A stretch of 64,000 bases of DNA from Cellulomonas fulva (GTDB lineage Bacteria > Actinomycetota > Actinomycetes > Actinomycetales > Cellulomonadaceae): positions 2,232,001-2,296,000 of the forward strand of contig NZ_JAHBOH010000001.1 in assembly GCF_018531375.1 (NCBI RefSeq), in the 5' to 3' direction. Positions within the stretch are counted from its first letter, which is position 1. The number at the start of each line of letters is the position of its first letter. Shown here in pieces: positions 42,467 through 54,223 of this stretch. The notes below the pieces were generated by a model. That model saw nothing but the letters and a program-made list of their open reading frames with translations, ran no database searches and had not been told where the DNA came from. The position numbers and the translations under genes were made by a program.

Positions 42467-43150
42467 ATGAGGGGACGCGTGCTGGTGGTCGACGACGACA
42501 TCGCGCTGGCCGAGATGATCGGCATCGTGCTGCGGTCCGAGGGGTTCGACCCGGTGTTCTGCGAGGACGGCGACGAGGCCCTCGGCGTGTTCCGGCAGAC
42601 CCAGCCGGACCTGGTCCTGCTGGACCTCATGCTCCCGGGCAAGGACGGCAACGAGGTCTGCCGCCAGATCCGCGCCGAGTCGGGCGTGCCGATCGTCATG
42701 CTGACCGCCAAGAGCGACACGGTCGACGTGGTGCTGGGCCTGGAGTCCGGTGCGGACGACTACATCTCCAAGCCGTTCAAGCCCAAGGAGCTCGTCGCGC
42801 GCGTGCGGGCACGCCTCCGGCGGTCCGACGAGCCTGCGCCCGAGCACCTGACGATCGGCGACGTCAGCATCGACGTCCCCGGTCACCGGGTCGAGCGGGG
42901 TGGCAGGCCGGTCTCGCTGACGCCGCTCGAGTTCGACCTGCTCGTCGCGCTCGCCCGCAAGCCCTGGCAGGTGTTCACCCGTGAGGTGCTGCTCGAGAAG
43001 GTGTGGGGCTACCGGCACGCGGCGGACACCCGGCTCGTGAACGTCCACGTCCAGCGGCTGCGCAGCAAGATCGAGAACGACCCGGAGCAGCCGGAGATCG
43101 TCGTGACCGTGCGCGGCGTGGGCTACAAGGCCGGCGTCCCGACGTCGTGA
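42467..43150 (+). CDS. mtrA: Response regulator MtrA (OmpR/PhoB family)
   Basis: The 227-residue protein has a receiver domain (RVLVVDDDIALAEMIGIVL, phosphorylated aspartate 53 in LVLLDLMLPG, then PIVMLTAKSDTVDVVLGLES) and a winged-helix DNA-binding domain (SLTPLEFDLLVALARKPWQV, WGYRHAADTRLVNVHVQRLR). It is nearly the same as mycobacterial MtrA, where the phosphorylated aspartate is 56. MtrA controls replication, division and wall-hydrolase genes. mtrB follows 16 bases later. I chose ATG 42467 because of the hexamer just upstream; ATG 42458 would add three residues. Confidence 0.97.
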   Translation: MRGRVLVVDDDIALAEMIGIVLRSEGFDPVFCEDGDEALGVFRQTQPDLVLLDLMLPGKDGNEVCRQIRAESGVPIVMLTAKSDTVDVVLGLESGADDYISKPFKPKELVARVRARLRRSDEPAPEHLTIGDVSIDVPGHRVERGGRPVSLTPLEFDLLVALARKPWQVFTREVLLEKVWGYRHAADTRLVNVHVQRLRSKIENDPEQPEIVVTVRGVGYKAGVPTS

Positions 43151-43166
43151 TGCCCGTGAGCGCGCC

Positions 43167-44855
43167 GTGGTGCGCCTGAGCGGGACGGGGCGCCTGGTCC
43201 GCGCCCGCGTCGGCCGGCGGGTGCGGCGCTGGGGGCACGCATGGCGGTCCTCCCTGCAGTTCCGCGTCATCACCTCCACGCTCGCGATCGGCCTGGTCGC
43301 GTTCATCGCGATCGGCGCCTACGTCGGTGCGCGCATGGAGGAGGGGCTGACGGCCGGCCGCGTCGAGCAGCTGCTCGAGGAGAGCGCGCGCAGCACGCAG
43401 CAGGCCCAGGACACGTTCGACTCCTCGACCGCGGACACGGCCGTCGAGGTGCGCAAGCTCCTCTCGGACGTCGCGACGGCGCAGAGCCAGGGCGGGTCGG
43501 GCGAGCGCGAGGTGTTCCTGCTGCGCGCCCCCGGTGCCACCTCGTCGGTCTCGGTCGGCTACGCCGCCTCGGACGGCTCGCTCGTCGACCTCGTCGGCGA
43601 GGACCTGCGCGAGGCGGCCGCGGAGGGCGGCCAGTTCTGGCAGCCCGTGGCGTGGCAGGTGGGCGACCGTGAGGAGCCCGCCGTGATCGTCGGGCAGAAC
43701 GTCACCGTGCCCGTGGTCGGGACCTACCAGCTGTTCTTCCTCTACAGCCTCCAGGCCGAGCAGGACCGGCTCGACTTCCTGCTGCGGACGCTCGCGTTCG
43801 CCGCCGCTGCGTTGGTGCTGCTGCTCGGTGGCATGACGTGGATGGTCACGCGGCAGGCCGTGCGGCCGGTGCGCCGCGCCGCGCACGTGGCCGAGCGGCT
43901 CGCCGACGGCCACCTCGAGGAGCGCATGGCCGTGCACGGCGAGGACGAGATGGCGACCCTCGCCAGCTCGTTCAACGAGATGGCCGCGAGCCTGCAGGAC
44001 CAGATCCGCCGCATGGAGGAGCTCTCGGCGCTGCAGCGGCGGTTCGTCTCCGACGTGTCGCACGAGCTGCGGACCCCGCTCACCACCATCCGCATGGCGG
44101 GCGAGGTCATCCACGCGTCGCGCGACGACTTCGACCCGGCGGTGAAGCGCTCCGCGGAGCTGCTCGCGACTCAGCTCGACCGGTTCGAGGACCTGCTCGC
44201 GGACCTGCTGGAGATCAGCCGGTTCGACGCGGGCGCCGCGGTGCTGGACGCCGAGAGCCGCGACGTGCGGGACGTGGTGCTCGCCGCGGTCGAGCACACG
44301 TTCGCGCTCGCGGGCCGGCGGGGCTCGTGGCTGCACGTCGAGCTGCCCGAGGGACCGACGGTCGCGGACGTCGACCCGCGGCGCGTCGAGCGCGTGCTGC
44401 GCAACCTCCTGGTCAACGGCGTCGAGCACGCCGAGGGCAGCGCCGTCGAGGTCACGGTGGGGGCGGACCGGTACGCGGTCGCGGTGACGGTCCGCGACCA
44501 CGGCGTCGGCATGACCGAGCAGGAGGCGAGCCACGTCTTCGACCGGTTCTGGCGCGCCGACCCCGCACGCGCCCGCACCACGGGCGGCACCGGTCTCGGT
44601 CTCGCGATCTCGCTCGAGGACGCGCACCTGCACGGCGGGTGGCTCGAGGCATGGGGTCGGCCCGGACGCGGTGCGTGCTTCCGGCTCACGCTGCCGCGCC
44701 GCGCGGGCATCCGGCTCACGGACTCGCCGCTGCCGCTGGTGCCCGACGAGCCCGCTGCCGCCGAGCCCGTGACGGTCGCGGCCGGCCGGCCGGCGACGGA
44801 CCCGGCCGCGCTGCCGGACCTGTCCGACGCGCACGCACCGCAGGAGGTCCGATGA
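43167..44855 (+). CDS. mtrB: Sensor histidine kinase MtrB
   Basis: The 562-residue kinase has a basic N-terminus, a first helix near residues 35-55 (VITSTLAIGLVAFIAIGAYVG), an extracellular domain of about 150 residues and a second helix near 205-228. A HAMP domain follows, then the dimerisation helix with phospho-accepting histidine 299 (VSDVSHELRTPLTTIR) and the ATP-binding boxes NLLVNGVEHAEG, DHGVGM and TGGTGLGLAI. In actinobacteria it senses wall or division state and phosphorylates MtrA. Its C-terminal 65 residues are rich in proline and alanine. Start is GTG 43167. The stop overlaps the lpqB ATG. Confidence 0.97.
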   Translation: MVRLSGTGRLVRARVGRRVRRWGHAWRSSLQFRVITSTLAIGLVAFIAIGAYVGARMEEGLTAGRVEQLLEESARSTQQAQDTFDSSTADTAVEVRKLLSDVATAQSQGGSGEREVFLLRAPGATSSVSVGYAASDGSLVDLVGEDLREAAAEGGQFWQPVAWQVGDREEPAVIVGQNVTVPVVGTYQLFFLYSLQAEQDRLDFLLRTLAFAAAALVLLLGGMTWMVTRQAVRPVRRAAHVAERLADGHLEERMAVHGEDEMATLASSFNEMAASLQDQIRRMEELSALQRRFVSDVSHELRTPLTTIRMAGEVIHASRDDFDPAVKRSAELLATQLDRFEDLLADLLEISRFDAGAAVLDAESRDVRDVVLAAVEHTFALAGRRGSWLHVELPEGPTVADVDPRRVERVLRNLLVNGVEHAEGSAVEVTVGADRYAVAVTVRDHGVGMTEQEASHVFDRFWRADPARARTTGGTGLGLAISLEDAHLHGGWLEAWGRPGRGACFRLTLPRRAGIRLTDSPLPLVPDEPAAAEPVTVAAGRPATDPAALPDLSDAHAPQEVR

Positions 44856-46507
44856 CCGCACGACGACTGCGCCGGGCACTGGTCGCGTGCGCGGCGGTGC
44901 TCGCGCTCGCGGGGTGCGTCTCGGTGCCGACGTCGGGGCCGGTCGCGCCGGGAGACGGGACCGTCGTCGACGCGGGCAGCATCGACGTCCTCGCCGAGGG
45001 GCCCCGGCCCGGCGCCACGCCCGAGCAGGTCGTCGAGGGCTTCATGCTCGCCGGCGGCGCGGGCTTCCTGGGGGAGTTCGCGACCGCGCGCGAGTACCTG
45101 ACCGGGCCCGTGCGCCAGGACTGGCAGCCCCGTGCGGGCGTGATCGTCTACAGCCCGTCGGTCGAGCCCGAGGTGTCGCAGGACGGCCGGGTCGTGACGC
45201 TGCAGGTGCCCGTCGTCGCGCGGGTCGACGCGGAGGGCCGGTACGTCGAGGCGCCCGCGGCCGCGCAGGAGTCCGTGACGTTCGAGCTCGAGCAGGACGG
45301 CGGCGAGTGGCGGATCTCGAGCGCGCCGCAGGGCCTGGTGCTGGACCAGTCGGTGTTCGACCAGCAGTTCCGTGCGACGCCGCTCTACTTCGTCTCGGCC
45401 GACGGCGACTTCCTGGTGCCCGAGACGCGGTGGTTCCCCGCGCGCAACCTGCAGACGTCCGTGTCGCGCGCCCTGATCGCCGGTCCCTCGCCGTGGCTGC
45501 GGGACGCCGTCACGACCGCCTTCCCGGAGGGCGTGACGCTGACCGCGCAGACGGTCGTGCTCGACGACCAGGGAGTGGCCCAGGTGAACCTCGAGCCCGC
45601 CAGCGCCGTGCTCGCGGCGGACCTGCCCGAGCTCCTGGCCCAGCTCGACCAGAGCCTGCTCGCGGTGCCGGGCGTGCGCAGCGTCAAGGTCCAGACCGAG
45701 GGGGTCCTGGTCGACGGCCCGGCGACGCTCGAGCGCGGCGGGCTCCCGGACGGTCCCGTGGAGATGCTGCAGGGCGACCGGCTGATGACGTTCGACGTGG
45801 ACGCCCTCACGCAGGTCGAGGGGGTCGACGCGCTGCCCGCGGGGTCGCGCGACCCCGCGCGCGACGAGGCCGGCGACGTCCGGGTCGTGATCGACGGCGC
45901 GGGCGACCTGGTGACCGTCCCCGCGTCCGGCGAGGCGCCGGTCGCGCTGCTCCAGGGCGGGACGCTCGTCGCGCCGTCGGTCGACCGGTTCGGCTGGGTC
46001 TGGACGTCGCGGGGGACGGGCGGCCTGATCGCCGCGAGCACGCAGGGCGACCCGGTGGCGGTCGCCGCGGACTGGCTCGACGGGCGGACGGTGGTCTCGG
46101 TGCGGATGGCGCGCGACGGCACGCGGCTGGCGGTGGTCTCGCGCGGTACCGACGGGTTCTCGGTGGACGTGTGCGCCGTGGTGCGGGACGCGTCGGGCAC
46201 GCCGCAGCGCACGGGCGAGCCGATCCGCGCGGGCGCGGTGCTCACCGAGGCGGGCGAGGTGGTGTGGCTCGACGAGTCGATGCTCGGCGTGATCGGGCGC
46301 AGCACGGGCGCGACGGCGGTGCACCGCGTCCCGGTCTCCGGCCCCACGACCGCGCTGGCCGAGGTGCCGGACCTCGTCTCGCTCGCTGGCGGGAAGGTGG
46401 TGTACGCCGCGTCCGGGGACGGCGTGCTGCACAAGCTCGTCGGGAACGCGACGTGGGTCGCGGTCAGCGGCGTGGAGGACGTGCGCGACCCCGCGTACCC
46501 CGGCTGA
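44852..46507 (+). CDS. lpqB: Lipoprotein LpqB
   Basis: The 551-residue lipoprotein has a signal peptide ending in the lipobox LALAGC with cysteine 22, then CVSVPTSGPV. A GerMN-like domain at about 195-300 (LQTSVSRALIAGPSPWL, QVNLEPASAVL) is followed by a propeller-like C-terminal half (FGWVWTSRGTGGLIAA). LpqB partners with MtrB in mycobacteria and affects MtrA signalling. The ATG overlaps the mtrB stop, behind AGGAGG with only 4 bases of spacing. The three genes form the conserved mtrA-mtrB-lpqB operon. Confidence 0.96.
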   Translation: MTARRLRRALVACAAVLALAGCVSVPTSGPVAPGDGTVVDAGSIDVLAEGPRPGATPEQVVEGFMLAGGAGFLGEFATAREYLTGPVRQDWQPRAGVIVYSPSVEPEVSQDGRVVTLQVPVVARVDAEGRYVEAPAAAQESVTFELEQDGGEWRISSAPQGLVLDQSVFDQQFRATPLYFVSADGDFLVPETRWFPARNLQTSVSRALIAGPSPWLRDAVTTAFPEGVTLTAQTVVLDDQGVAQVNLEPASAVLAADLPELLAQLDQSLLAVPGVRSVKVQTEGVLVDGPATLERGGLPDGPVEMLQGDRLMTFDVDALTQVEGVDALPAGSRDPARDEAGDVRVVIDGAGDLVTVPASGEAPVALLQGGTLVAPSVDRFGWVWTSRGTGGLIAASTQGDPVAVAADWLDGRTVVSVRMARDGTRLAVVSRGTDGFSVDVCAVVRDASGTPQRTGEPIRAGAVLTEAGEVVWLDESMLGVIGRSTGATAVHRVPVSGPTTALAEVPDLVSLAGGKVVYAASGDGVLHKLVGNATWVAVSGVEDVRDPAYPG

Positions 46508-46577
46508 CCCGGCACCCGCGCGCCGCACGCCCGTCCACGGTCTCGTCGCGCGCGCCCCGCCCGACGAGGGGGCGCGC

Positions 46578-46583
46578 GATGCT
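46578..46583 (+). promoter_or_regulatory. -10-like hexamer GATGCT before comF
   Basis: GATGCT is followed by 6 bases and the GTG at 46590; weak match to TANNNT, so tentative. Confidence 0.35.
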
Positions 46584-46589
46584 GGCGCC

Positions 46590-47438
46590 GTGCGAGGGGC
46601 GACGAGTGACGGCGGCGGCGTCCTCCGAGCGTTGGTCCGGGTGCTGGTGGGGGAGCTGTCCGGGCTCGTCCTACCGGTCGGCTGCGCCGGCTGCGGCCGG
46701 GACGACGAGCCGTGGTGCGGCGGGTGCCGGGCGCCGTTCGCGGCGCCGCCGTGGCGGTGCGAGGACCGCGCGGGACGGCTGGACCCGGTCGACGGGCACC
46801 CCCTGCCCGTGCGCACGCTCGCGGAGAACGTCGGTGCCGTGCGCGCCGTCGTCGTCGCGTGGAAGGACCGGGGGCGTCGGGACCTGACCCGCGACGTCGT
46901 CGCCGCGGCGGCGCGGCTCGGCGCGGGGCTGGTCCCCGAGGTCGTGGCGGCGCTCGCGCTGGCGGAGGTGCGCGTGTCGCCGCGCGGGCCCGTGCTCGTC
47001 GTCGCGGCGCCGTCCACCGCCGCCGCGCGCCGCCGCCGCGGCTTCGCCCACGCCGACGCGCTGGCGGACGGCGTCGCCGCCGGCCTGCGCTCGGCCGGGG
47101 TCCCCGCCGTGCGGGTGGCGGCGCTGCGTCGGCGCTCCGGCGAGCAGGTCGGCCTCGGCGTGCGTGCGCGGGCCACGGTGCGGGTCGAGGTGGCGCGCCG
47201 TGCGGCTCCCGCCGTGCGCGGCCGTCCCGTCGTGCTCGTCGACGACGTCCTGACCACCGGAGCGACGCTCGCCGCCGCGGCGGCGGCGCTGACCGTCGCG
47301 GGCGCGCTCGTCGTCGCGGGCGCGACGCTCGTCGCGACACCGGCCCCGGGCCGCGCGCGCCGCGACGGGCGGGACCTGGGACCCACCGACGCGCCGCGCG
47401 CCGGGGGCACGGTGGTCGAACGCAGCCGACGGCGTTAG
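46590..47438 (+). CDS. comF: ComF family phosphoribosyltransferase-like protein
   Basis: The 282-residue protein has a zinc-finger-like N-terminus with C32/C35 (GCAGCG) and C43/C46 (WCGGC). It then has VVAWKDRGRRDLTRDV and a phosphoribosyltransferase core: RRRRGFAHADALADGV, LRRRSGEQVGLGVRARATV and the PRPP loop VVLVDDVLTTGATL at about 211-224. ComF proteins are linked to DNA uptake in some bacteria, but actinobacterial members have no proven role. It lies between lpqB and hpf as in other actinobacteria. Start GTG 46590 is probable. Confidence 0.9.
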   Translation: MRGATSDGGGVLRALVRVLVGELSGLVLPVGCAGCGRDDEPWCGGCRAPFAAPPWRCEDRAGRLDPVDGHPLPVRTLAENVGAVRAVVVAWKDRGRRDLTRDVVAAAARLGAGLVPEVVAALALAEVRVSPRGPVLVVAAPSTAAARRRRGFAHADALADGVAAGLRSAGVPAVRVAALRRRSGEQVGLGVRARATVRVEVARRAAPAVRGRPVVLVDDVLTTGATLAAAAAALTVAGALVVAGATLVATPAPGRARRDGRDLGPTDAPRAGGTVVERSRRR

Positions 47439-47594
47439 CGTGGGCATCCGAGCCGACGACGTCGGGCGGCGGGACCGGTGCGAACCGGGCCCGTCCTGCC
47501 GGCGGATGAGGAGGTGGTGCCGACCGGGCCCTCGCGGGCCCCGACCGATCGCACCGGGCGGCCACGGCCGTCCCTCACCTCGGAGGAGGCTCAT

Positions 47595-48245
47595 ATGGAG
47601 ATCGTGGTTGCCGGCCGGCACACGGAGGTGTCGTCGAAGTTCCGGGCGCACCTGACCGACAAGCTCGCGAAGATCGAGCAGCTGGCCCCCCGCGCGCAGC
47701 GGATCGACGTCCTCGTGTCGCACGAGGCCAACCCTCGTCAGGCGGACAGCTCGGAGCGGGTCGAGCTGACGGTCGTGGACAAGGGACCCGTCATCCGCGC
47801 CGAGGCGTGCGCGGACGACAGGTACGCCGCGCTGGACCTCGCGCTCGCCAAGCTGCTCGAGCGCCTGCGCCGGACGCGGGACCGCCGCAAGGACCACCGC
47901 AACCACACTCCGCTCACGCCCGTCGACGTGAGGCCGCCGGAGCAGATGGCCGCCGAGCCGGAGGCCGCGTCGTCCACCGACGCGGACGGCACGGTCGAGA
48001 CCACGCTCGGGGACTCACCGGTCGTCATCCGGGAGAAGACGCACGAGGCGCTGCCGATGACGCTCGACGACGCGCTGTACGAGATGGAGCTCGTCGGGCA
48101 CGACTTCTACCTCTTCGTCGACGCCGAGACCGCGCAGCCCGCGGTGGCCTACCGCCGACGGGGCTGGAGCTACGGCGTCATCAAGCTCGACACGCCCGTG
48201 ACCGGCGTCCCCTCCGAGGAGTCGCAGGCGGCACGCGTCGGCTGA
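47595..48245 (+). CDS. hpf: Ribosome hibernation promoting factor, long form
   Basis: The 216-residue protein has the S30AE/YfiA domain (residues 1-105): MEIVVAGRHTEVSSKFRAHL and ERVELTVVDKGPVIRAEA. After an acidic linker comes the C-terminal dimer domain (about 155-216), with ALPMTLDDALYEMELVGHDFYLF... summarised as MTLDDALYEMELVGHDFYLF, then RRGWSYGVIKL. Long HPF joins two 70S ribosomes into resting 100S dimers. GGAGGAGG lies 5 bases before the ATG. A TAGCGT at 47436-47441 may be the -10, giving a leader of about 148 bases. Confidence 0.96.
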   Translation: MEIVVAGRHTEVSSKFRAHLTDKLAKIEQLAPRAQRIDVLVSHEANPRQADSSERVELTVVDKGPVIRAEACADDRYAALDLALAKLLERLRRTRDRRKDHRNHTPLTPVDVRPPEQMAAEPEAASSTDADGTVETTLGDSPVVIREKTHEALPMTLDDALYEMELVGHDFYLFVDAETAQPAVAYRRRGWSYGVIKLDTPVTGVPSEESQAARVG

Positions 48246-48277
48246 CCGCCGGCCCTTCGTCAGGGCATCCCTGTCCA

Positions 48278-48319
48278 CGGCGACGCGCCCGGTCGGTACC
48301 CCGGCCGGGCGCGTCGCCG
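48278..48319 (+). terminator. Hairpin terminator after hpf
   Basis: CGGCGACGCGCCCGG (48278-48292) pairs perfectly with CCGGGCGCGTCGCCG (48305-48319), a 15-base stem with a 12-base loop, 33 bases after the hpf stop. Confidence 0.85.
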
Positions 48320-48407
48320 CGTGCGGACCCCGACCACGCCGACCGCTGGACGTGACAGGGCGGGCGTCCGCAGAGCGGCCCGGGGTCCGGGTGTCGGTGG
48401 CGTTGGG

Positions 48408-48413
48408 CAGGAT
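48408..48413 (+). promoter_or_regulatory. -10-like hexamer CAGGAT, leaderless start
   Basis: CAGGAT is followed by 7 bases and the GTG at 48421 of the YcaQ-like gene. Confidence 0.5.
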
Positions 48414-48420
48414 GGGGTGC

Positions 48421-49707
48421 GTGACCACGCCCCAGCTGACGATCCCGCAGGCGCGTCGCACCGCGCTGGCCGCGCAGGGCCTGCACCGGGCGCGGCCCGA
48501 GCGCGGCTCGGTCGGCATCCGCCAGGTGCAGCAGGTGATCGACCGCATCGGGCTGCTGCAGATCGACTCGGTCAACGTCCTCGCCCGGGCGCACCTGCTG
48601 CCGCTGTACTCCCGCCTCGGCCCGTACGACCCGGCGCTCCTCGACCGCGCGGCGGGCCGCCCGCCGCGCCGGCTCATGGAGGCGTGGGCGCACGTGGCGT
48701 CGTACGTGCCTCCGACGACGTACCGGCTGCTCGAGTGGCGGCGCCGTGCCGACCGCGACCGGTTGGGCGGGCGGCTCGTCGACGGCGTGCCGCTGCGGTC
48801 CTCGGCCGTGCTCGGCGAGGTCCGCGCGCTGATCGCCGAGCGCGGTCCCGTCACCTCCGCCCAGGTGCATGCGCTGCTCGAGGACCGCTTCCCCCGGACC
48901 GGCACCGAGTGGGGCTGGAACTGGACGGTGGCGAAGAGCGCGCTGGAGTACCTGTTCATCGTCGGCGACGCCGCGGTCGCGGGGCGCACGTCGGCGTTCG
49001 AGCGGCGGTACGACCTCGCGGAGCGCGTGCTCCCGGCCGACGTGCAGGCGCTGCCGGAACCGTCGGACGCGGACGCGGTCCGCGGGCTCGTCGAGATCTC
49101 GGCGCGCGCCCACGGCATCGGCACCGAGCGCTGCCTCGCGGACTACTTCCGGCTCGGCCAGGCCGCCACCCGGCAGGCGGTGGGGGAGCTGGTGGAGGAA
49201 GGGGTGCTCGAGCGCGTCCGCGTCGTCGGCTGGGACCGGCCGGTCGTCCGGCACGCGCAGGCGGCGCTCCCGCGCACCGCCGGAGGGGTGGCCCTGCTGA
49301 GCCCGTTCGACCCGCTGGTGTTCGAGCGGCGCCGTCTCGAGGAGCTGTTCGGGCTGCGCTACCGGATCGAGATCTACGTGCCCGCGGCACAGCGCCGCTG
49401 GGGCTACTACGTGCATCCCTTCCTGCTCGGCGACGAGATCGCCGCGCTCGTCGACCTCAAGGCGGACCGCGCCTCCCGGCGGCTGCTCGTCCAGGCGGCG
49501 CACCGGGCCCCGGCGGCCGACACGGCCGACGGCGGGAGGCCGGGCGGCCGCCGGTCGGACGACGAGGTGGCGCAGGCACTGGCGCGGGAGCTGCGCCTGG
49601 TCGCCGAGTGGCTCGCGCTCGACGACGTCGTCGCCGGGCCCGACGCGCTGGGCGGGGACCTGATGGCGCCCGTGCTCCGTGCGCTGGCGTCGGGCCAGAG
49701 CGGGTGA
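48421..49707 (+). CDS. YcaQ-like winged-helix DNA glycosylase family protein
   Basis: The 428-residue protein belongs to the HTH_42/YcaQ family: LTIPQARRTALAAQGL, then IDRIGLLQIDSVNVLARAHL, WAHVASYVPP, WGWNWTVAKSALEYLF and a C-terminal LSPFDPLVFERRRLEELF. The characterised member YcaQ of E. coli removes bases at interstrand crosslinks; AlkX and AlkZ are relatives. The QxD/QxQ catalytic-type segment here is LLQIDS. It therefore probably repairs alkylated or crosslinked DNA. The gene follows the hpf terminator, and its stop overlaps the GTG of the transporter. Confidence 0.9.
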   Translation: MTTPQLTIPQARRTALAAQGLHRARPERGSVGIRQVQQVIDRIGLLQIDSVNVLARAHLLPLYSRLGPYDPALLDRAAGRPPRRLMEAWAHVASYVPPTTYRLLEWRRRADRDRLGGRLVDGVPLRSSAVLGEVRALIAERGPVTSAQVHALLEDRFPRTGTEWGWNWTVAKSALEYLFIVGDAAVAGRTSAFERRYDLAERVLPADVQALPEPSDADAVRGLVEISARAHGIGTERCLADYFRLGQAATRQAVGELVEEGVLERVRVVGWDRPVVRHAQAALPRTAGGVALLSPFDPLVFERRRLEELFGLRYRIEIYVPAAQRRWGYYVHPFLLGDEIAALVDLKADRASRRLLVQAAHRAPAADTADGGRPGGRRSDDEVAQALARELRLVAEWLALDDVVAGPDALGGDLMAPVLRALASGQSG

Positions 49708-50611
49708 CCCGCCGCGCCGACTTCCTGCTCGTCGCGCTGGCGGGCGTGCTGTGGGGCACCGGGGGCCTCGCGGGGGCCGAGCTGGGCGACGCCGCCGGGA
49801 TCGACCCCGCCGCGGTCGCCTGCTACCGGCTGCTGGGTGGGGGCGGGCTCCTCCTGGTCGTGCTCGTCGCGCTCCGGCGGCTCCGCGGCGTGCTCGTCGC
49901 GGGTCGCGTCCGGCGCGACGTGGCCGCTCGGGTGCTCGGTACGGCGGTGCTGATCGCGGCCTTCGAGGCAGCGTACTTCGAGGCGGTCGAGCGGGCGGGC
50001 GTGGCGGTCGCGACGCTGGTCACCCTGGGGACGGCGCCGCTCCTGGTCGCCGGCGCGACGTCGCTCCGCACGCGCTCGTGGCCACCGCCCCGGACCCTGC
50101 TCGCGCTGGTGCTCGCGCTCGGCGGACTGCTGCTGCTCGTGCTCGGCCGGACCGACGCGGCGGCCACCGACGCGTGGGGGATCGTGCTCGCGCTCGTCGC
50201 GGCGGCCGCCTTCGCGTCGCTCACCGCGGTCAACGCCCGGCCGGTGCCGGGCCTGGACGGCCTGGCGGTCACGGCGCTGTCGTTCACGCTCGGCGGCCTG
50301 CTGCTGGTCCCGTTCGCGGCGGTCGCGGGCGGGCTCGGGCTCCCGGCCGACGGCGCGGGCTGGGGCTGGCTGCTCTTCCTCGCGGTGGTCCCCACCGCAG
50401 CGGCGTACAGCGCGTACTTCACGGGCCTGCGGACCGTGACCGCGACGACCGCGACGCTGCTGTCCCTGCTCGAGCCGCTCACCGCCGCCGTCCTCGCGAC
50501 CGCCCTGCGCGACGAGAGGCTCGGGCCCTGGGGCGTGCTCGGATCGTCGTTGCTGGTCCTGGCCGTGGTCGTCCTGCGCCCACGCGCCGATCCCTCGCCT
50601 ACCATGGTCGG

Positions 50612-50631
50612 GCCCGGCGGTGCCGCCGGGC
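50612..50631 (+). promoter_or_regulatory. GC-rich inverted repeat upstream of secA
   Basis: GCCCGGCGG (50612-50620) pairs with CCGCCGGGC (50623-50631). It sits inside the 3-prime end of the transporter gene, 55-75 bases before the secA start, and could be an RNA stem limiting read-through or a protein site. It is not proven to act. Confidence 0.4.
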
Positions 50632-50685
50632 TTCCGCGCCACCCCGAGCGGCCAGCGCCCGGGGCGTCTACACCAGGAGTCATGA

Positions 50686-53454
<2,769 letters not shown>

Positions 53455-53460
53455 CCGACG

Positions 53461-53478
53461 CGTCCGCCGCGGCGGACG
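53461..53478 (+). terminator. Perfect 18-base palindrome after secA
   Basis: CGTCCGCCG is followed directly by CGGCGGACG, 7 bases after the secA stop. It is the first of two hairpins in a row. Confidence 0.65.
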
Positions 53479-53488
53479 GGAGCACGAC

Positions 53489-53522
53489 GAGACGGAGCGG
53501 CCCCTCGGGACCGCTCCGTCTC
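53489..53522 (+). terminator. Strong hairpin terminator after secA
   Basis: GAGACGGAGCGG (53489-53500) and CCGCTCCGTCTC (53511-53522) form a perfect 12-base stem with a 10-base loop that can pair further (CCC/GGG). It marks the end of the secA transcript. Confidence 0.85.
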
Positions 53523-53590
53523 GCTGTGCGTGCCGCCCGCTCCGCCCACGCCGCCATCTCCGCCAGGGGCGTGCGGCGCCCCCGCCCGCG

Positions 53591-54223
53591 TCAGCCGATC
53601 TCCAGGGCGGTGACGCGCCACGTGCGGCGGTGCGACTCGAGCCGCAGCGCGACGGCCCGGACGCGACGCCCGTCGTCGACGACCGCGGACGCCTCGAGGA
53701 CGTGCGGCTCGACCGGGCACAGCCGCAGGGAGCGCACGACCGCGGCCCGCCCGGAGGCACCGGGTCCGACCGCGCGGAGCGTCGCGCCGGCGCGGGCGCG
53801 CAGTGCCTCGTAGACGCCGGGCGCGAGCCATCGCGCGAGCTGGGCCACCGACCGGCGGCCCACCAGTGCCTCGACGCTGGCCAGCGCGAGGGCGTGCGTC
53901 ACCGAGCGTGGGTCCTGCTCGGGGCGCTCGGTGTCCACGACGTCGGGATCGCCGAGCGTCTCCGCGTCGGCGGCACGGAGCACGGCGACACGGGAGCGCA
54001 GGCTGGGCGGGCGTCCGTCGGAGCGTCGACGTTCGGTGCCCTGCTCGGGACGCGCGGGCGCGTGCGGGACGCGCGGCGGGTGCAGGTCGCGCAGGGGACG
54101 GACCCGGGGGACCGCCGGTGCCGCACCCGGACCGGGGCGCGTCCGGCGCGCACCGAGGCCGTGCGCGAACGACTGCTCCAGCGCGGTGGGGTCGGCGCTC
54201 TCCGCGACCGTCAGCGCGGTCAT
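53591..54223 (-). CDS. Rv3235 family protein
   Basis: The 210-residue protein has a variable N-terminal half rich in arginine and proline, and a conserved C-terminal half of about 110 residues: VEALVGRRSVAQLARWLAPGVYEALRARA, here noted as GRRSVAQLARWL, then VRSLRLCPVEPHVLEASAVV and WRVTALEIG. This matches the actinobacterial Rv3235 family next to secA, a small cystatin-like or NTF2-like fold of unknown role. The ATG overlaps the stop of the LysM gene (ATGA), so the two are coupled. Confidence 0.85.
   Translation of the reverse strand: MTALTVAESADPTALEQSFAHGLGARRTRPGPGAAPAVPRVRPLRDLHPPRVPHAPARPEQGTERRRSDGRPPSLRSRVAVLRAADAETLGDPDVVDTERPEQDPRSVTHALALASVEALVGRRSVAQLARWLAPGVYEALRARAGATLRAVGPGASGRAAVVRSLRLCPVEPHVLEASAVVDDGRRVRAVALRLESHRRTWRVTALEIG

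Noticed and set aside
50682..50684. ATG just before the secA GTG as secA start
   Set aside because: It is in the frame of the transporter and reaches a stop after 13 codons.
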